Of a DNA stretch of 64,000 bases, positions 1 through 12,239 are shown piece after piece. How positions within the stretch are numbered: position 1 is the stretch's first letter; each line of letters opens with the position of its first letter. Location: the NCBI GenBank assembly GCA_025677815.1, contig JAIXMP010000001.1:2046001-2110000 (forward strand). The letters run 5' to 3'. Position numbers and translations under genes: made by a program. The notes under the pieces are model-generated. The model was not told where the DNA came from, did no database searches, and worked only from the letters and a program-made list of their open reading frames with translations. This DNA is from Phascolomyces articulosus (taxonomy: Eukaryota > Mucoromycota > Mucoromycetes > Mucorales > Lichtheimiaceae).

Positions 1-948
1 GAGCAATTTTCCATGCAAGCATAAGCATCTATATTACAAAAGCAACATGAGGTATTTGTTATTGTTTGCACATCCTCCAAGTATTTATAATATGTAATTT
101 ATCTCAAAATTACAAAAATATAGGTAAACTTACAGGACCATTCCATGGGATAATGCCACCACACACACCAATTGGTTCGTGGACAGTATATGACAATTTA
201 CCTTCTGTTTCAATAACTTTACCATGAAGTTTATCACAGAAACCAGCAAAATAACGCCTTCATAAATCAAATCATTGTTAATATCTAATCAATACGACTC
301 CTTATGTTATTCCTTTGATAAACCTACAATTGATTAGCAACTCCAGGAATATCACCCCTTCTCGAGTTGGAAAGTGGTTTTCCATTATCTAAAGTTTCCA
401 AATGTGCGAGATCTTCTCCATCACGTTCCACAAGATCAGCAAGCTTAAGCATAAGACGCGCACGTTCGCGTGGGTTACTTGTTTTCCATCCACCATAAAA
501 TGCCTTATGAGCTGCTTCGACAGCCAGGTCCACTTCTTTAGCCTCGGCTATATAAAAAAAAATAACTGTTTGATCAGATTTCAAAGATATTCACGCATAG
601 TAACAAGAAATACCGAACCTCTTGCATAAAAGGTATAAAAAAAACAGAGAAATGAAACTATATTCTATTTAATATGTACGTACCAGCTTGAACAGATGCG
701 AGAACCTTTCCAGTTGCTGGATTAATTGTGTCAATGGTACTTGAGCCAGCAACAAATTCGTTGTTAATGAACAAACCGGTGTTCACTATATTAAACAAAT
801 AATACCTTTAGTAAACTTGACGTGTTAAATAGTATATAGGTGCAATACGTATACATAACTTCTTTTATTTGCTTTTATTAACTCATTCTCATAACTTACA
901 AGTAACCTTGTGACCATCTGGTGCAGTAATTTCGGTGATGAGCGACAT
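1..948 (-). CDS. Aldehyde dehydrogenase paralog A (5' part; gene runs off the window)
   Basis: NAD(P)-dependent aldehyde dehydrogenase, which oxidises aldehydes to acids. Only the first 174 or so residues are inside the window. Exons on the minus strand: 948-900, 785-684, 547-328, 257-134 and 28-1 (continuing). Joined, they keep one frame with phases 1,1,2,0. The start ATG at 948 gives [12 protein letters not shown]. Exon 3 carries the family's [15 protein letters not shown] helix. Exon 4 ends in the nucleotide-binding motif IIPWNGP, with the catalytic-site Trp-Asn present. Exon sizes 49/102/220/124 match the complete paralogs B, C and D, so the gene belongs to the same local duplication. The catalytic Glu and Cys lie outside the window, so activity cannot be judged. 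A TATA-like element lies 71-79 bp upstream. Seen: motifs and frame. Inferred: function and splice sites. Confidence 0.9.
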
Positions 949-3581
949 TTTTATAATAAAAAGGTTTTAATTTCTTGGGAGGAGAGAATTCAAAGTAAAA
1001 TGGGAAATGTGGAGGATCCTTTATATAGTTTTTGAAGGTGCTTAAACCCAAAATACTTCGGCACATGTCAGTGTGGGAATTTTAGCCGAAAGTTGATCCG
1101 CAAGTCGATATCATTCACAGGACCTAGATTTGTGCTAGTTCGGCATGAATTTTTTACATCCTCAGATGTTGACAATTCGCCAGTTAATAGTATACCTAAA
1201 AAGGAACAGCTGACGAGTTTACTTTTCTTAATGGAGAACTTTGGAAATATTAATCGATTAGGTGTGCTTTTCGAGTTACAAAACGCATCATTTGTTCCAT
1301 TATTCAGCTCTTCAATTTTATATACTGTAATATATATTCCCATCATTATATTACTGAGCACCGTGTTAGTTATATTTTATAAATCTTTACTTTTTTAAAA
1401 AGTCGGCACCGACACTATTGTAGGAAATGGTTTTCTAGAGAATATGATAAAAAAACAGGATTGGTGAAGGTTAACGGATTTAGGCAACGATGATACGCAG
1501 CAAAGTGTATTATGGAGTAATCTTTCCCGCTGTCAGTCCATTTATGGTGAAAGCGCGTTTATACCATTTAAATAATTCCATACTCTGAATGATGTTACAT
1601 GTAAATGTGCTGTTATTTTCTGACGGCATCAAAAGTAGATCCTACCATAAAATCACTTATCGGTATGAAAAAACAAAGCCTCCTCTATTATAAAAATGGC
1701 TATTATTCGACAGCAAGTTCTATAGAATATATTGTTATTTTTTATATCTTTTTAATAATTGAATATGGATTCACTTTTTTCTATTCTTCTTTGCAACTAA
1801 AATAACTACTAAACTCTCACACGCGAATGGTAGAGTGGCAAGGAATCGTTTCGATGTGGTACGCATCGGAATACCTAAAATAGAATTGTCATTTTCCACC
1901 CAATAATGCAAAAAGCTGGATTATTTATGTCATCTGGTAATTTACTCTAAATTGTATACACAAGAATTAGAAAAACTAACCTTATAAAAAATAAAAGCAG
2001 ACACACTAATCTCATTATAACATAATCATATAATCTTAATAGTATCATTATCATATAACAAAATTACTTTACGTAATGGCAGTATACCCAGTATTCTACG
2101 TAGCACTATTATAATATCATACTTCCTACGACTGGCTTTATAGTAGGTACAGCAAATATTTTAAACTTGTTCTGTGGAGGATGGGAAAGTGCTTGCTAAA
2201 TTTGAACCCAGGTTTTTTGGTGAGAAAAGAATTAATAAGAATTCTTGCAAAAAGATTTTCAGTGATTCTTTTAAATCTTACCTTTACATAATGAATTTTC
2301 TGTTGATTATGCATATAAAAAATATTCTCATGATAAACAAAGATGGTTAATGAAGAAGCAACAAGAAACGGATAACTGATATTGTAATCCCAAGTAAAAA
2401 AATAGCTCTTCATACAATATAAAGAGTTTACATGCTTTTATACGTTTTGAATAATCCAAAGCTCTTCAAATAGAATAATAAAAAAATTGTATATGTATAG
2501 AAATTAATTACAATACCATCATCTTACATGTACATAAGGTATTATGTTGTTCGAATATGAAAAAATACTTTTTACTTCTTTATGTAATAAAAAGAGACTG
2601 TTAATAATGCTCAATTACTATGCGTTGGCATATTGTTATACTGCCAGAAAAAACGTCCTGGAATCTATGAGAGAGAGAGAGGGGGGGGGAGTAACAAGAT
2701 TACACCTTTATTATTGGAAAATGTGTACTCTGTAGCTGTTTTTTTTTTACATCAGCACCCAATAATAGAACAATAGATGAAAAGGTGCGAATGTTTTTGG
2801 CACACCAGGAAACTCAATACTAAAATATGCATGAGTCAAGAATGAGTAGCCAGATTCACTTCTCCGTTTCTTTTCATGCTGTATGCAAGTTATAGAGTAT
2901 ATTGATCTCCCCAGATATAAATGAGATATTAATATTGAATTCCGTACATATGCTTAACTAAAAATCATTTTTTATGGTATTGAGAATAACTCTTGTACAT
3001 TAATTTTCTTTTATAATCCCAAGCAATTTTTCATTGAATAACTCATTTAATTTACGTTGAGTATCTTTTTGATATCTTTAGTGCCATAAAATATACTATG
3101 TTTATGAAAAGTGTTTTTAGCCATTTTGGTGGATAATGTTTCCTGTGGTTAATCCATCTTGATGGTTGTTTTTTATCTGGATCATTATTCGGGCCGCTCG
3201 GTCACCAACGATCTTTGTGGAACTCCTTTAAGGAGACAAGGGAATTTTACAGTTACCAGAACTGAGAAATCGGTATAATCTCAACTTAAAGGGGAAGTGG
3301 AAGAAGACAGGATACTTGTACAATAATAATATCTGGAAAAATACATTAAACTTCCTCGGCTTAATTGTATAATATAGAAACATGCGACCTGAGTATATTT
3401 TATACAGTACAATAATGCAAGTGGTAGATATTACATGGTGCAAGTTTAAAGTTTAATTTTATTTAACATCGAAAGAAATATGTTGATATTTCGGTGGATA
3501 CGTATTGCAGAAATTAGAAGCCAACATACTGTGTATAATTTTAGGTTTTATTATATGCATATATTATATTAATAATCATCA
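949..3581. other. Intergenic, no gene found
   Basis: This AT-rich stretch contains the ALDH A promoter at its left end. The open frames here are short, rich in Phe/Ile/Tyr/Leu, and lack any recognisable motif or splice-linked partner. An imperfect palindrome (GTCGG-CA-CCGAC, 1402-1413) and a G run near 2680 are the only local oddities. I see no tRNA or mobile element. Confidence 0.5.
1019..1027 (-). promoter_or_regulatory. TATA-like element of ALDH A
   Basis: The minus strand reads TATATAAAG, 71-79 bp before the ATG at 948. The other three ALDH genes have a similar element at a similar distance. Position and sequence are seen; function is inferred. Confidence 0.4.
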
Positions 3582-5523
3582 CTATTCGCTATTATAAATA
3601 GAGACATCCTTAATTTTTTTTTCTAAGATAATGATACTACCTTTATCTATTTCTACATTCTCTATACGCAGAAAAGCTAATGATTTTGATGTTGCAAGAT
3701 GTCGAGCGGCATCAATTTCTATATCGATATACCCAAGCGTGAGAGACGTTAAATGTGGCAATCGCGCAATCATCTTTGAAAACTGTACGATGTCCGCTGA
3801 GGTAATTTCGTTAGCATCTGGCACGAGGAAAGTCAATTTTTCGAGACTTTCGATCCTTGGAATATGAGATAACATTGAAGGGGATAACTTTCCTGAGGAT
3901 AACTTGATATACAATACGCGTAAAGTACTTGTGTAGGATTCGGTATGGTCACCGCCGTTTTTATTATCATCGGATGGTTTTACTTTTGTAGAACAGTGTT
4001 CGATTAACCAAGAAAGGGATGCTGTATCGATAAGTACGTCGTCAATCCGTAATTGCGAAAGATACTTTAGCTGTGTAATAGCCTCTAAGGTGCGAAATGA
4101 CAGTTGCGAAATTAGCATAGATCGTGTTACTTCAAACCTTCTGCCCACTAGTCGAAGTATCTCCAAATTTGGACAATGGTTCAGTATATTTGGCAACTGC
4201 TCACGAAATTTTAATGGGCATTGATCTAATAAGATATGCATGTGTTTAAGGTTGGGCATTATGGATGAAAATAGTGGTCTCCAACAATCGTACTCATCCA
4301 ACGTCGTATCGATCAATTTGGATGGTGAAAGACATAAACTTTGTAAAGATGCGTAACTATTTTCAAGTTGCTTTTTAAGTGGTTGGACTGATTGAACAGA
4401 ACCAAGTACCAAAACTTTTAACTGTCCTTCTTCGTTGTTGCCAATGTTGCTGTTCTTGGTATTAATCCAACGACAATACTGATGCGACGTCATGTTCTTT
4501 TGTTGGAAATAATCTGGATTATCATTGCTGTTGAGGAAACTGTAATTGATGGCTTCTAATTTCGGGCAATACTTAATCATTCGTGATAAGTAATTGTCAC
4601 CAAAAAATTCGATAGGGCTGAAAGACAACGACCGGAGATGTGGTGTTTGCTCTAATATTGCCCAAAGCTCATTATAGGCTAATTTACATGGAGCTGTATG
4701 AAAGTATAGATTGACAAGCGATGATGAGTTGTGGTTTTCTGTCCTTGTAGCCTTATCAGGGAAATATTGGATATAATGGAAGATTTTTACGTATAACGAT
4801 CTAAGATGTGGGCATGTTGATAGTATACGGGTCACGGACATTATATACTGTCGACGCGAAATAATGCGAAGCTCGAGCAAAGTTTCTGAGATGCATGCCA
4901 AAGCATCGTACAAAGTATTAATATCCTCCATTGTGTCTATATATAAATATAATTCAATAATATTTAGTACAATATTCGTAATCTATACCCCTTCATTTCT
5001 CTTCGCTGATCAGGTCAGCATACTCACTTCTTATCTCCAAAAACCATAGATTTGTGAATTCATAATACTGAAAGTAATCCATCCTAAACCTTTTCCACAC
5101 ACTAGGCGATCTATGCAGATATATTTTTTCAACAAATTTTGATGTTTTATCGAGAATTGCTTGCTGGCTTGAAATAGCCCTTGATGTTGCCCAAAATTTG
5201 GATGATGTGTTTATAACCTTCCAAGGTATGGGGCACTGGAATAATATTTCCTTCCAACTACTGCACACTGTTGTACATATTAGTAACGTATCGATATCAC
5301 CGGTGAATTGATCCAATATTAAACACAATATATCATAAGGACACTTTGTAATAAAATCAATATAATGGGAATGGTGAACTGTTGACAAAGGTGTTATATT
5401 GGACTGGACATTCGAGTGTTGCTGTTGTCGCTCGATAGTACTGTCATACTTGTGGATTTCAGTATTTTCGTACAAATTGCATTTGTCGAATGCATCAATT
5501 TGAGTTTCATTGGTTAATGTCAT
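3582..5523 (-). CDS. F-box / leucine-rich repeat protein
   Basis: Probable substrate-recognition subunit of an SCF ubiquitin ligase. Two exons, 5523-5028 and 4936-3582, are joined by a 91-bp intron (GTGAGT...TATAG) that keeps the frame; the product is about 616 aa. Residues about 55-100 look like an F-box: CPYDILCLILDQF, then a run with TVCSSWKEILF and PIPWKVI. The rest has many leucine-rich segments spaced like degenerate LRRs (for example CPNLEILRLVG, LPHLTSLTLGYIDIE). This is the usual plan of the large F-box/LRR families of Mucoromycota, most of whose members have no known target. No transmembrane segment is visible. A start in exon 2 is possible, but exon 1 carries the F-box, so the longer form is preferred. 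The target substrate cannot be told from sequence. Confidence 0.8.
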
Positions 5524-5848
5524 TACTCGATTGGAATTTTCGTACCGATTCTGCTATACGTCAAGATTTAATATTTCAGATGACAATGATTGATGTTATA
5601 ATATTAGAATAAGCTTTGACACAGGTCTAAATAATTGTACTCGAATCGAAACACCAGTTTGTGATATGACGAAAATCAAAAGTATGCTCCGTGGCGTAGT
5701 ATTAGATATTTCTATTTGTGTCTAGTGATTTACAGAAACCCAACAAAATCTAACTCAATTTCTATAAAGCGATCCGTCATATAAAAATAATAATTGTTTA
5801 TCATAAATTTTTATTATTCGGGCTATTGAATTATGAAGAAATGACAAT
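5524..5848. other. Intergenic, no gene found
   Basis: Short AT-rich spacer upstream of the F-box gene and downstream of the broken DUF4334 gene, both of which read leftward. Nothing distinctive seen. Confidence 0.5.
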
Positions 5849-6499
5849 TCATTTGGTTGTAATAGATCTTTTGATTGCGAAATAAAGAATACTATTTTCC
5901 ATAGTGTACATTTTAGTATCCATCGCCCCAATAATCAAATCATCAGTAATATTCCGTAAGTGATCAATAATTGGAAGGTTCTCATAGATCATGGCAGTGG
6001 GAAGTACTCTACGGTATTGCACTGGACGAAGCAGTTTTTCATACAAGAGTTAGCTTAATGTATTCCCTATAAATATACGTTCTTTTCTAGTCGCTCATTC
6101 TGCATATTACTCACCACGGCAAGACGAAACTTCTCCTGAAATAATCGATTTCCATTTTCATCCAAGACCATGACCGGTTCGACATGGTCTACCGAATGAA
6201 AATATTTTCCGTCCCATTTCGTGTTCTTAAGATCTTGTATTCCGGATGGCCCGTCTCAGTATAAGGTCCAGATCTCCGGGAACCCATTAATAATTCTGAT
6301 TTCAGTGGCTTCAACGTCAAAAAGCGCTTCAATTTCGGATTCATTGACTGGATTCCTCGATTCAATAGGTTTTAAAAGTTGTTCTTCACTAGATTTTTAT
6401 ACATCATATAATAGTTATTGAGTAACAACTTATATTTCTAGTTCTGTTTCATATTATTGTTTTGAAATCAACTTACGGACTAGATTTAATTCCTGTCAT
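5849..6499 (-). pseudogene. Broken GXWXG/DUF4334-family gene
   Basis: Three minus-strand exon-like blocks resemble the small bacterial/fungal family with an N-terminal GXWXG and a C-terminal DUF4334 domain (function unknown). Block 1 (6499-6477) starts with ATG and ends at a GTAAGT donor. Block 2 (6388 to about 6104) contains KWDGKYFHSVDHVEPVMVLD. Block 3 (to 5849) contains PTAMIYENLPIIDHLRN and GAMDTKM, typical of the DUF4334 core. Breaks: block 2 meets an in-frame TGA near 6258-6260. A family-like TGHPEYK stretch is in another frame just after it, and the first frame then resumes, which suggests two compensating indels. Block 3 also has an in-frame stop just upstream of its homologous part. 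Family assignment is from recalled motifs, not a search. Confidence 0.5.
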
Positions 6500-9268
6500 A
6501 TTGGTGAAAAATGGTAATTTGAACTTTTATAAGGATACGTATAATAAATGTTCTTTTATAAAGGAATTTAAAAGAAGGTCGATCATTTCTATCATTTATA
6601 TATACTATAACTCCCTTCTATTATAGAAAAATAGTTGTCATACAATGTGCTATTACTTCTCGTTCAATTTAAGGTAAAGGAGAGGATGACAGTTAACTAC
6701 TGTTGGGTATACTTGTTCTTTTCTTCTAACGTCACATCTTGCCATCGTTTTTACAATTGTATTATTACATAGAGTCCAAAGAGAAATTTTACTACAAGAA
6801 TAATAATTGTCTTTAATTGCTCTAGTAGGGAGGTGCTGCACCTGTATTCAGTATTGTAATGAACATTTAACACTGGGTAAATATAATAGTTTAATAGAAA
6901 AAAGGATATACTGGAAGCACAAGAGAAATAATCATATATTCAACAATAAAATAGCGTAAAATAAATAAAAAGGAACCGAAGCATCACATAGAAAGTCTCC
7001 CCTTATTATTATGCATCTTCATATAAGTGGTATTTACTGCATCTCTTAATAGCAGTTATCTCAATACTTACCCAAAAAAAAACATTCCATGTCAAATAAA
7101 AGAATAGTACGTACGGTAGTTTATCAAATATGCTGTGCATATACCTTGATGATAATAGTCCTATAAAAGAAGACGCATTTTTTTTATAAAGTTGCAATGT
7201 AAAAGCTTGAAAATACGGCTACTACCACTATAAAAAGAATGACATATAATGAATATAAACATGAAATAGGAGACAACATTATGTCTTAAATCAAATAGGG
7301 TTTTGGTGGTTTATGGAGATCACTTGTATATAGCTACTAAACTCTTACTTTGATGAAAGAACAAATTTATTTATGCAAGTACGGTTGTATATGTTATCTA
7401 CCACCCAATTAAATTTCTGCGTAGCATTCGGTCCAACGACTGAGCCTCTCTCATAAACAAGTTAACATTCGATAGAATATTTTTTACTGTTATATTACTT
7501 CATATCCAGGAAGATACAATCTACATACCAGTAATTATATGGGTTACTAATAGTGGCTTATTTTTCAGGATGCAATCCGAATAAAATTATATCCTATTTA
7601 TGTTACTGGAACACCATTTCTATAGCAACAGTTAAACATCTCCAATAGACCTACTATTATACACCACATACAGTTTAATAAGGGGTGATAAAACAAGTCT
7701 TGACGTACTTATGTCCAAAGAACAAGAAGGTTTACAGCCTCGAGGCATTAACGTTCGAAAATTCTTTTGTGACACCTTAATTATGGTACAAATAGCAATG
7801 GTGTTGTAAGTGCCAAACGTCCAGCTCTGATGCACAAGATGGTGTGTTTCTTTTATTGCGTTGATCAACATGGTTTCGTTTGTTTCTTTAATCTTTTAGT
7901 TGTATTACCTTTGTTTGATATAGCGTACGTACAGTAGTATTATTACAGATAACAAAGTGTTGACCAGAACACAATATTTCTATACTTGAAAGCGACACGT
8001 CTTATATTACTTGTAGCACTTTCTACTATTATAAATATTTGTAATGTTACACATTCCTTTATGGTACTTTCTTTCAACCTCAATATCTAGATACATAACA
8101 TGACATCAGATGCCTACTTTCGCTGAAGCCAGTTATAATATGTATCGTTTGGCAACAAAAATAAAATAGCTACATGGTCATAAAACCCAACAAATATTAT
8201 GCACCATAGCCTTATATAATAATAAAAAAAAAAAAGCAAATTACAGTAACAATTTTTTTTTTTGTAAAAGATATTATTTTAAACGTCGTAGTGGAACCAT
8301 CAAAAAATTGTATGACACTAAAAAAAGATCTAATGGAAATGTCTTCCTTACCGCGGGAGGTTTGTTAGTTATGCCATTAGTAGCCATACATTATATGTGT
8401 ATATAAATATCCTCGATTGTCAGCTTATATAAAAGTATGTTTTTTCTGACTCTAATCCTCGGAAACACTGTCTCCGAGACTTTTATACTATTGCTATTAC
8501 TAGGCTGTTCGTTGGTAGGAGAATATACCTAAGCTTTAATGCAATAGTATTGAAATCCCTTTAATGAATTACATTTAACAACTATTCCTCAGAAATAGTA
8601 GGTATAAGGTTCTATAATATATTAGTTTCCTGAGTTTGCTATTTGGGAGAGGCCAACTAAGATGACATATAAAAACCATACATGCATATATAAGTTTTTA
8701 TAAAAAAATAGGCATTATTATGCACAAGATATATAATGTCAGTACTGCATAATTTTTGTAATATGTTGGTCGAAATTTCGCGTCATTACGAGTTTATTTT
8801 ATCACATAATTCATGCAGCTCCTTCTATGTAATATGATGAGATACCTCTCATCGTTTATCTTTCATGACAACAATTCGTAGAAAAAAAAGCATCTGAGTC
8901 ATGCATAAGTAATGAAAAAAGGTAAGTTCAAACTTTATTTATATGGCAACTCTGCACATTGAGCAGTTCTTTTCTATTGCTTTCCATATTTTTTTACCAA
9001 TCATCAGTCTTCTGCCAAGTCTGTAAGAAAAAACACATCCATTTCGACTGGGCAACACCAACCAAACTCTAAACACCATGTAAGACAGCTAAATTAATTT
9101 TTAAGACGGCGAAAAAAAATTGACTTTTCTCATTATGGTAGCACATAAGTAGAACGAGAAGCACCTACAAACTCGAAAGCTCCAGTGTGTTTATAAACGC
9201 TTTTTTACGACAAGAAAAAGTTTCCTTGAACATCTCTCTTCCTTCGATTCTTTTTTTTTTAAAAAAAA
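6500..9268. other. Intergenic, no gene found
   Basis: AT-rich spacer of 2.8 kb ending in the ALDH B promoter. Open frames here are under 80 codons and have no recognised motif. No repeat family or RNA gene was recognised. Confidence 0.5.
9192..9198 (+). promoter_or_regulatory. TATA-like element of ALDH B
   Basis: TATAAAC lies 77 bp upstream of the ATG at 9269, at a spacing close to that of the other ALDH paralogs. Function is inferred. Confidence 0.4.
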
Positions 9269-11699
9269 ATGACTTCGTTTATTACTGAAATCACTGCCCC
9301 CGATGGCCATAAAGTTTCCTGTAAGCTGTCAATGTTTAATTGTAAACTGTGAAGAAAGTGATTAAGATTATTTTTATTCAAACTATCGTAGTGAACACTG
9401 GCTTGTTCATCAACAATGAATTTGTTGCTGGCGCACATACTATTGATACCATTAATCCTGCAACTGGGGAGGTAATTACAAGTGTTCAAGCTGGTATGTA
9501 ATCTCTTTCAAATATATGTTTCATTAGCAAAATCATCATCTCCCTCCTCATAGGAAGGGAAATGAGTTCACACATACATCATTGTATATTTTTTTAAACG
9601 CTAGTATAAATGTTTTTAAATTTGTTTTATAGCCGAAGCAGAACAAGTGAACTTAGCTGTTGATGCTGCTCACAAGGCTTTCTATGGTGGATGGAAGACC
9701 AGCAACCCTCGAGAACGTGCTCGTCTTATGCGTAAACTAGCAGACCTTGTGGAACGTGACGCAGAGGACCTTGTCCATCTTGAATCGATGGATAACGGAA
9801 AGCCTCTCAGTAATTCTCGAATGATGGATCCTGTTGGTTTTGTAGAACATCTGTAAGTAAAAAAAAAAAGCTCATATATAGTTAGAATGTCAATATCTTA
9901 CGTACTACAAAGTACGTTGCTGGAGGAATATCAGCGTATGAGAAAAGATATTAGTCGAATTAATACATGGGTACGGTACCCATCTTTACTATAGTCAATA
10001 CTACGCTGGTTTCTGTGATAAACTTCATGGTAAAGTGATTGAAACTAAAGGAAAATTATCATACACTGTCCATGAACCAATTGGTGTCTGTGGTGGCATC
10101 ATCCCATGGAATGTTCCGGTTAGTTATATAGATAGTTTTTTTTTTTTTTTTTTTTTTTTGGTTCGATCAGCGAGGTGACAAGTGAAATAATAAGGATATT
10201 AATAAAATTATACTCACTAGATGATGATGCTTGCATGGAAAATTGCACCTGCTGTTTGCACAGGCAATACTGTTGTCGTCAAGACTTCTGAATTGACTCC
10301 ATTGTCTGCCTTAAAGATTGCAGAATTAGTCAAGGAAGCTGGTTTCCGTGAGTTTGAATATAATCTTTTCCCCTTACCAGTGGTGTATACATAATTTTTA
10401 GTTCAAGCTAATAACAAATTGCAATATATAATAATTTTACTTCAGCACCCGGTGTTATCAATATCATCACTGGTTATGGTCCTAAGGCTGGTGAAGCTTT
10501 ATCACGTCACATGAAAGTGTCCAAGATTGCATTTACAGGTTCTTTGGCTACTGGTCGTGCTATTATGAAGGCTGCTGCTGAAACCAATTTGAAGAAGGTT
10601 ACGCTGGAACTTGGTGGCAAGTCACCTAGCATCATCTTTGATGATGTTGAGAGCGTGGATGAAGTTGTGTTCTGGGCACATATGGGTATTTTTTTCAATG
10701 CTGGACAGGTAACAAATACTTTATTTTGTCATTAATGTGTTGGCGGCTTTCATTTGTTCAAATTTCTCATTGAGTATTAAATTATGATTATTATGCAAAA
10801 GGCTTGTTGCGCTGGTAAGCAGAATATTATTTACATTAAATTTTCTCATCATTTCTCGACCCATATATTAAAATTATAATGCTTGCTCAGGAATGTTACT
10901 AAAAAATCAAATTTAGGCACCAGACTCTATGTCCAAGAAGGCATTTATGACACATTTGTTGAAAAGTTCAAGGCATTGACGCTTTCCAAGAAAGTAGGTG
11001 ATCCATTTGCAGCTGATACTTTCCAAGGTCCTCAAATTTCTGAGACACAATTCAAGCGTGTTATGAACTACATTGATATCGGCAAGAAGGAGGGTGCTAC
11101 ATGTTATCTTGGTGGAGAACGAATTGGATCTCAAGGTTACTTTATTGAACCCACTATTTTCACAGGTAAAAAAATAGAGGTGCTGATACTATCTGATACG
11201 TATGCTGCATTTTCCTTTCTTTTTTGATTAACAATCTAAAACTATTTTTGGGGTTGTCATCATACATCATATAGATGTTGGTGCTGACATGACCATCATG
11301 AAGGAAGAAATCTTTGGTCCTGTTGTAGTGATTTCCAAATTCAAGGACATCGATGATGTCATTGCAAAGGCAAACGATACTACCTATGGTCTTGCTGCTG
11401 GTGTTTTCACGTCAAACATTTCGCGTGCAGTTAAAGTCTCCAATGCATTGGAAGCTGGAACCATTTGTAAGTCTTCGCGCTATATTATCAATATGGCAAT
11501 GATTTATTATTACTGAAACAAACTAAACTTATTGTATAATCACTATGTATTGCAAATAGGGGTTAACCACTACTACAGTGCAAGTGCTGCTGAACCTTTT
11601 GGTGGGTACAAGCAAAGTGGTATCGGTAGAGAATGTGGAGAGTACGCACTTTCGAACTATACACAAGTGAAGGCCGTCAAGATCAATATTGGATTATAA
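9269..11699 (+). CDS. Aldehyde dehydrogenase paralog B
   Basis: Complete NAD(P)-dependent aldehyde dehydrogenase, about 493 aa, the usual length for the ALDH1/2-like group. Ten exons: 9269-9320, 9392-9493, 9633-9852, 9995-10118, 10221-10347, 10446-10708, 10802-10814, 10917-11165, 11275-11466, 11560-11699. All joins keep the frame. Landmarks: IIPWNVP (Trp-Asn), VVVKTSE (cofactor-binding Lys), LELGGKSP (general-base Glu, about residue 263), GQACCAG (catalytic Cys, about 298) and KEEIFGPV. The catalytic cysteine pair is encoded by a 13-nt microexon (10802-10814). The protein ends KINIGL, with no peroxisomal signal and no clear mitochondrial presequence, so a cytosolic location is likely. A 24-T run fills part of intron 4. 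It is convergent with paralog C, whose stop lies about 540 bp away. The physiological substrate is not predictable. Confidence 0.95.
10136..10159 (+). repeat. Poly-T run in ALDH B intron 4
   Basis: 24 consecutive T, starting 18 bp after the intron donor. It is a homopolymer microsatellite, likely variable in length between strains and prone to sequencing error. Confidence 0.9.
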
Positions 11700-12239
11700 A
11701 ATGTTACTTATGTAGGATAAAAAAAGTTTCATCAGGTCAAGCAATCATTATCTTTGTAAAATAAAGTTCCTTTTTTCATAAATCAAAAAAAAAAAAATAT
11801 GTTATATTTTTCACACTTATGCGAGTGTATGTCCTTTCCACCGTTGTAACCTTTTTCAATTGGCTGTTCGTCTGATAAATATCGGGGCAATGTGTTTTAT
11901 ACCGCATGCATTGAGCTATGAAGGTTGGGAACTAGTTGATAATTGGTACTCGTTTGATGAATCAAGGGAATACTTCGGCAACCCGTGTCTTTGTTGCGTT
12001 CTATGCAATTGTTGCGTGCAGTATAATGGTATCATTGTGCTTGGTTTGGGAAAATGAGATATTCAGGTTAGATTGAACTACGAGAGTTATTGCTCTTGTA
12101 CTTATTGATATTATAGCTTCGTTCTATTGTTCAATATTTTTAATGGATAGGAGTATAATAACGGTGGAACCGTAATGTACTGTATGGAATAGTAAAAAAT
12201 AAAGAATGAATAATAAAATCTTTATTTATTTATTTTACT
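11700..12239. other. Intergenic spacer between convergent ALDH genes
   Basis: Holds the 3' flanks of ALDH B and ALDH C. An AATAAA signal near 11760 probably serves ALDH B. No gene is seen; the open frame from about 11860 is short and Cys/Leu-rich without homology that I recognise. Confidence 0.5.

Noticed and set aside
1820..1880. tRNA-like look (GGTAGAGTGG and a later GG run)
   Set aside because: No TTCGA T-loop, no acceptor-stem pairing; no tRNA was found anywhere in the window by eye.
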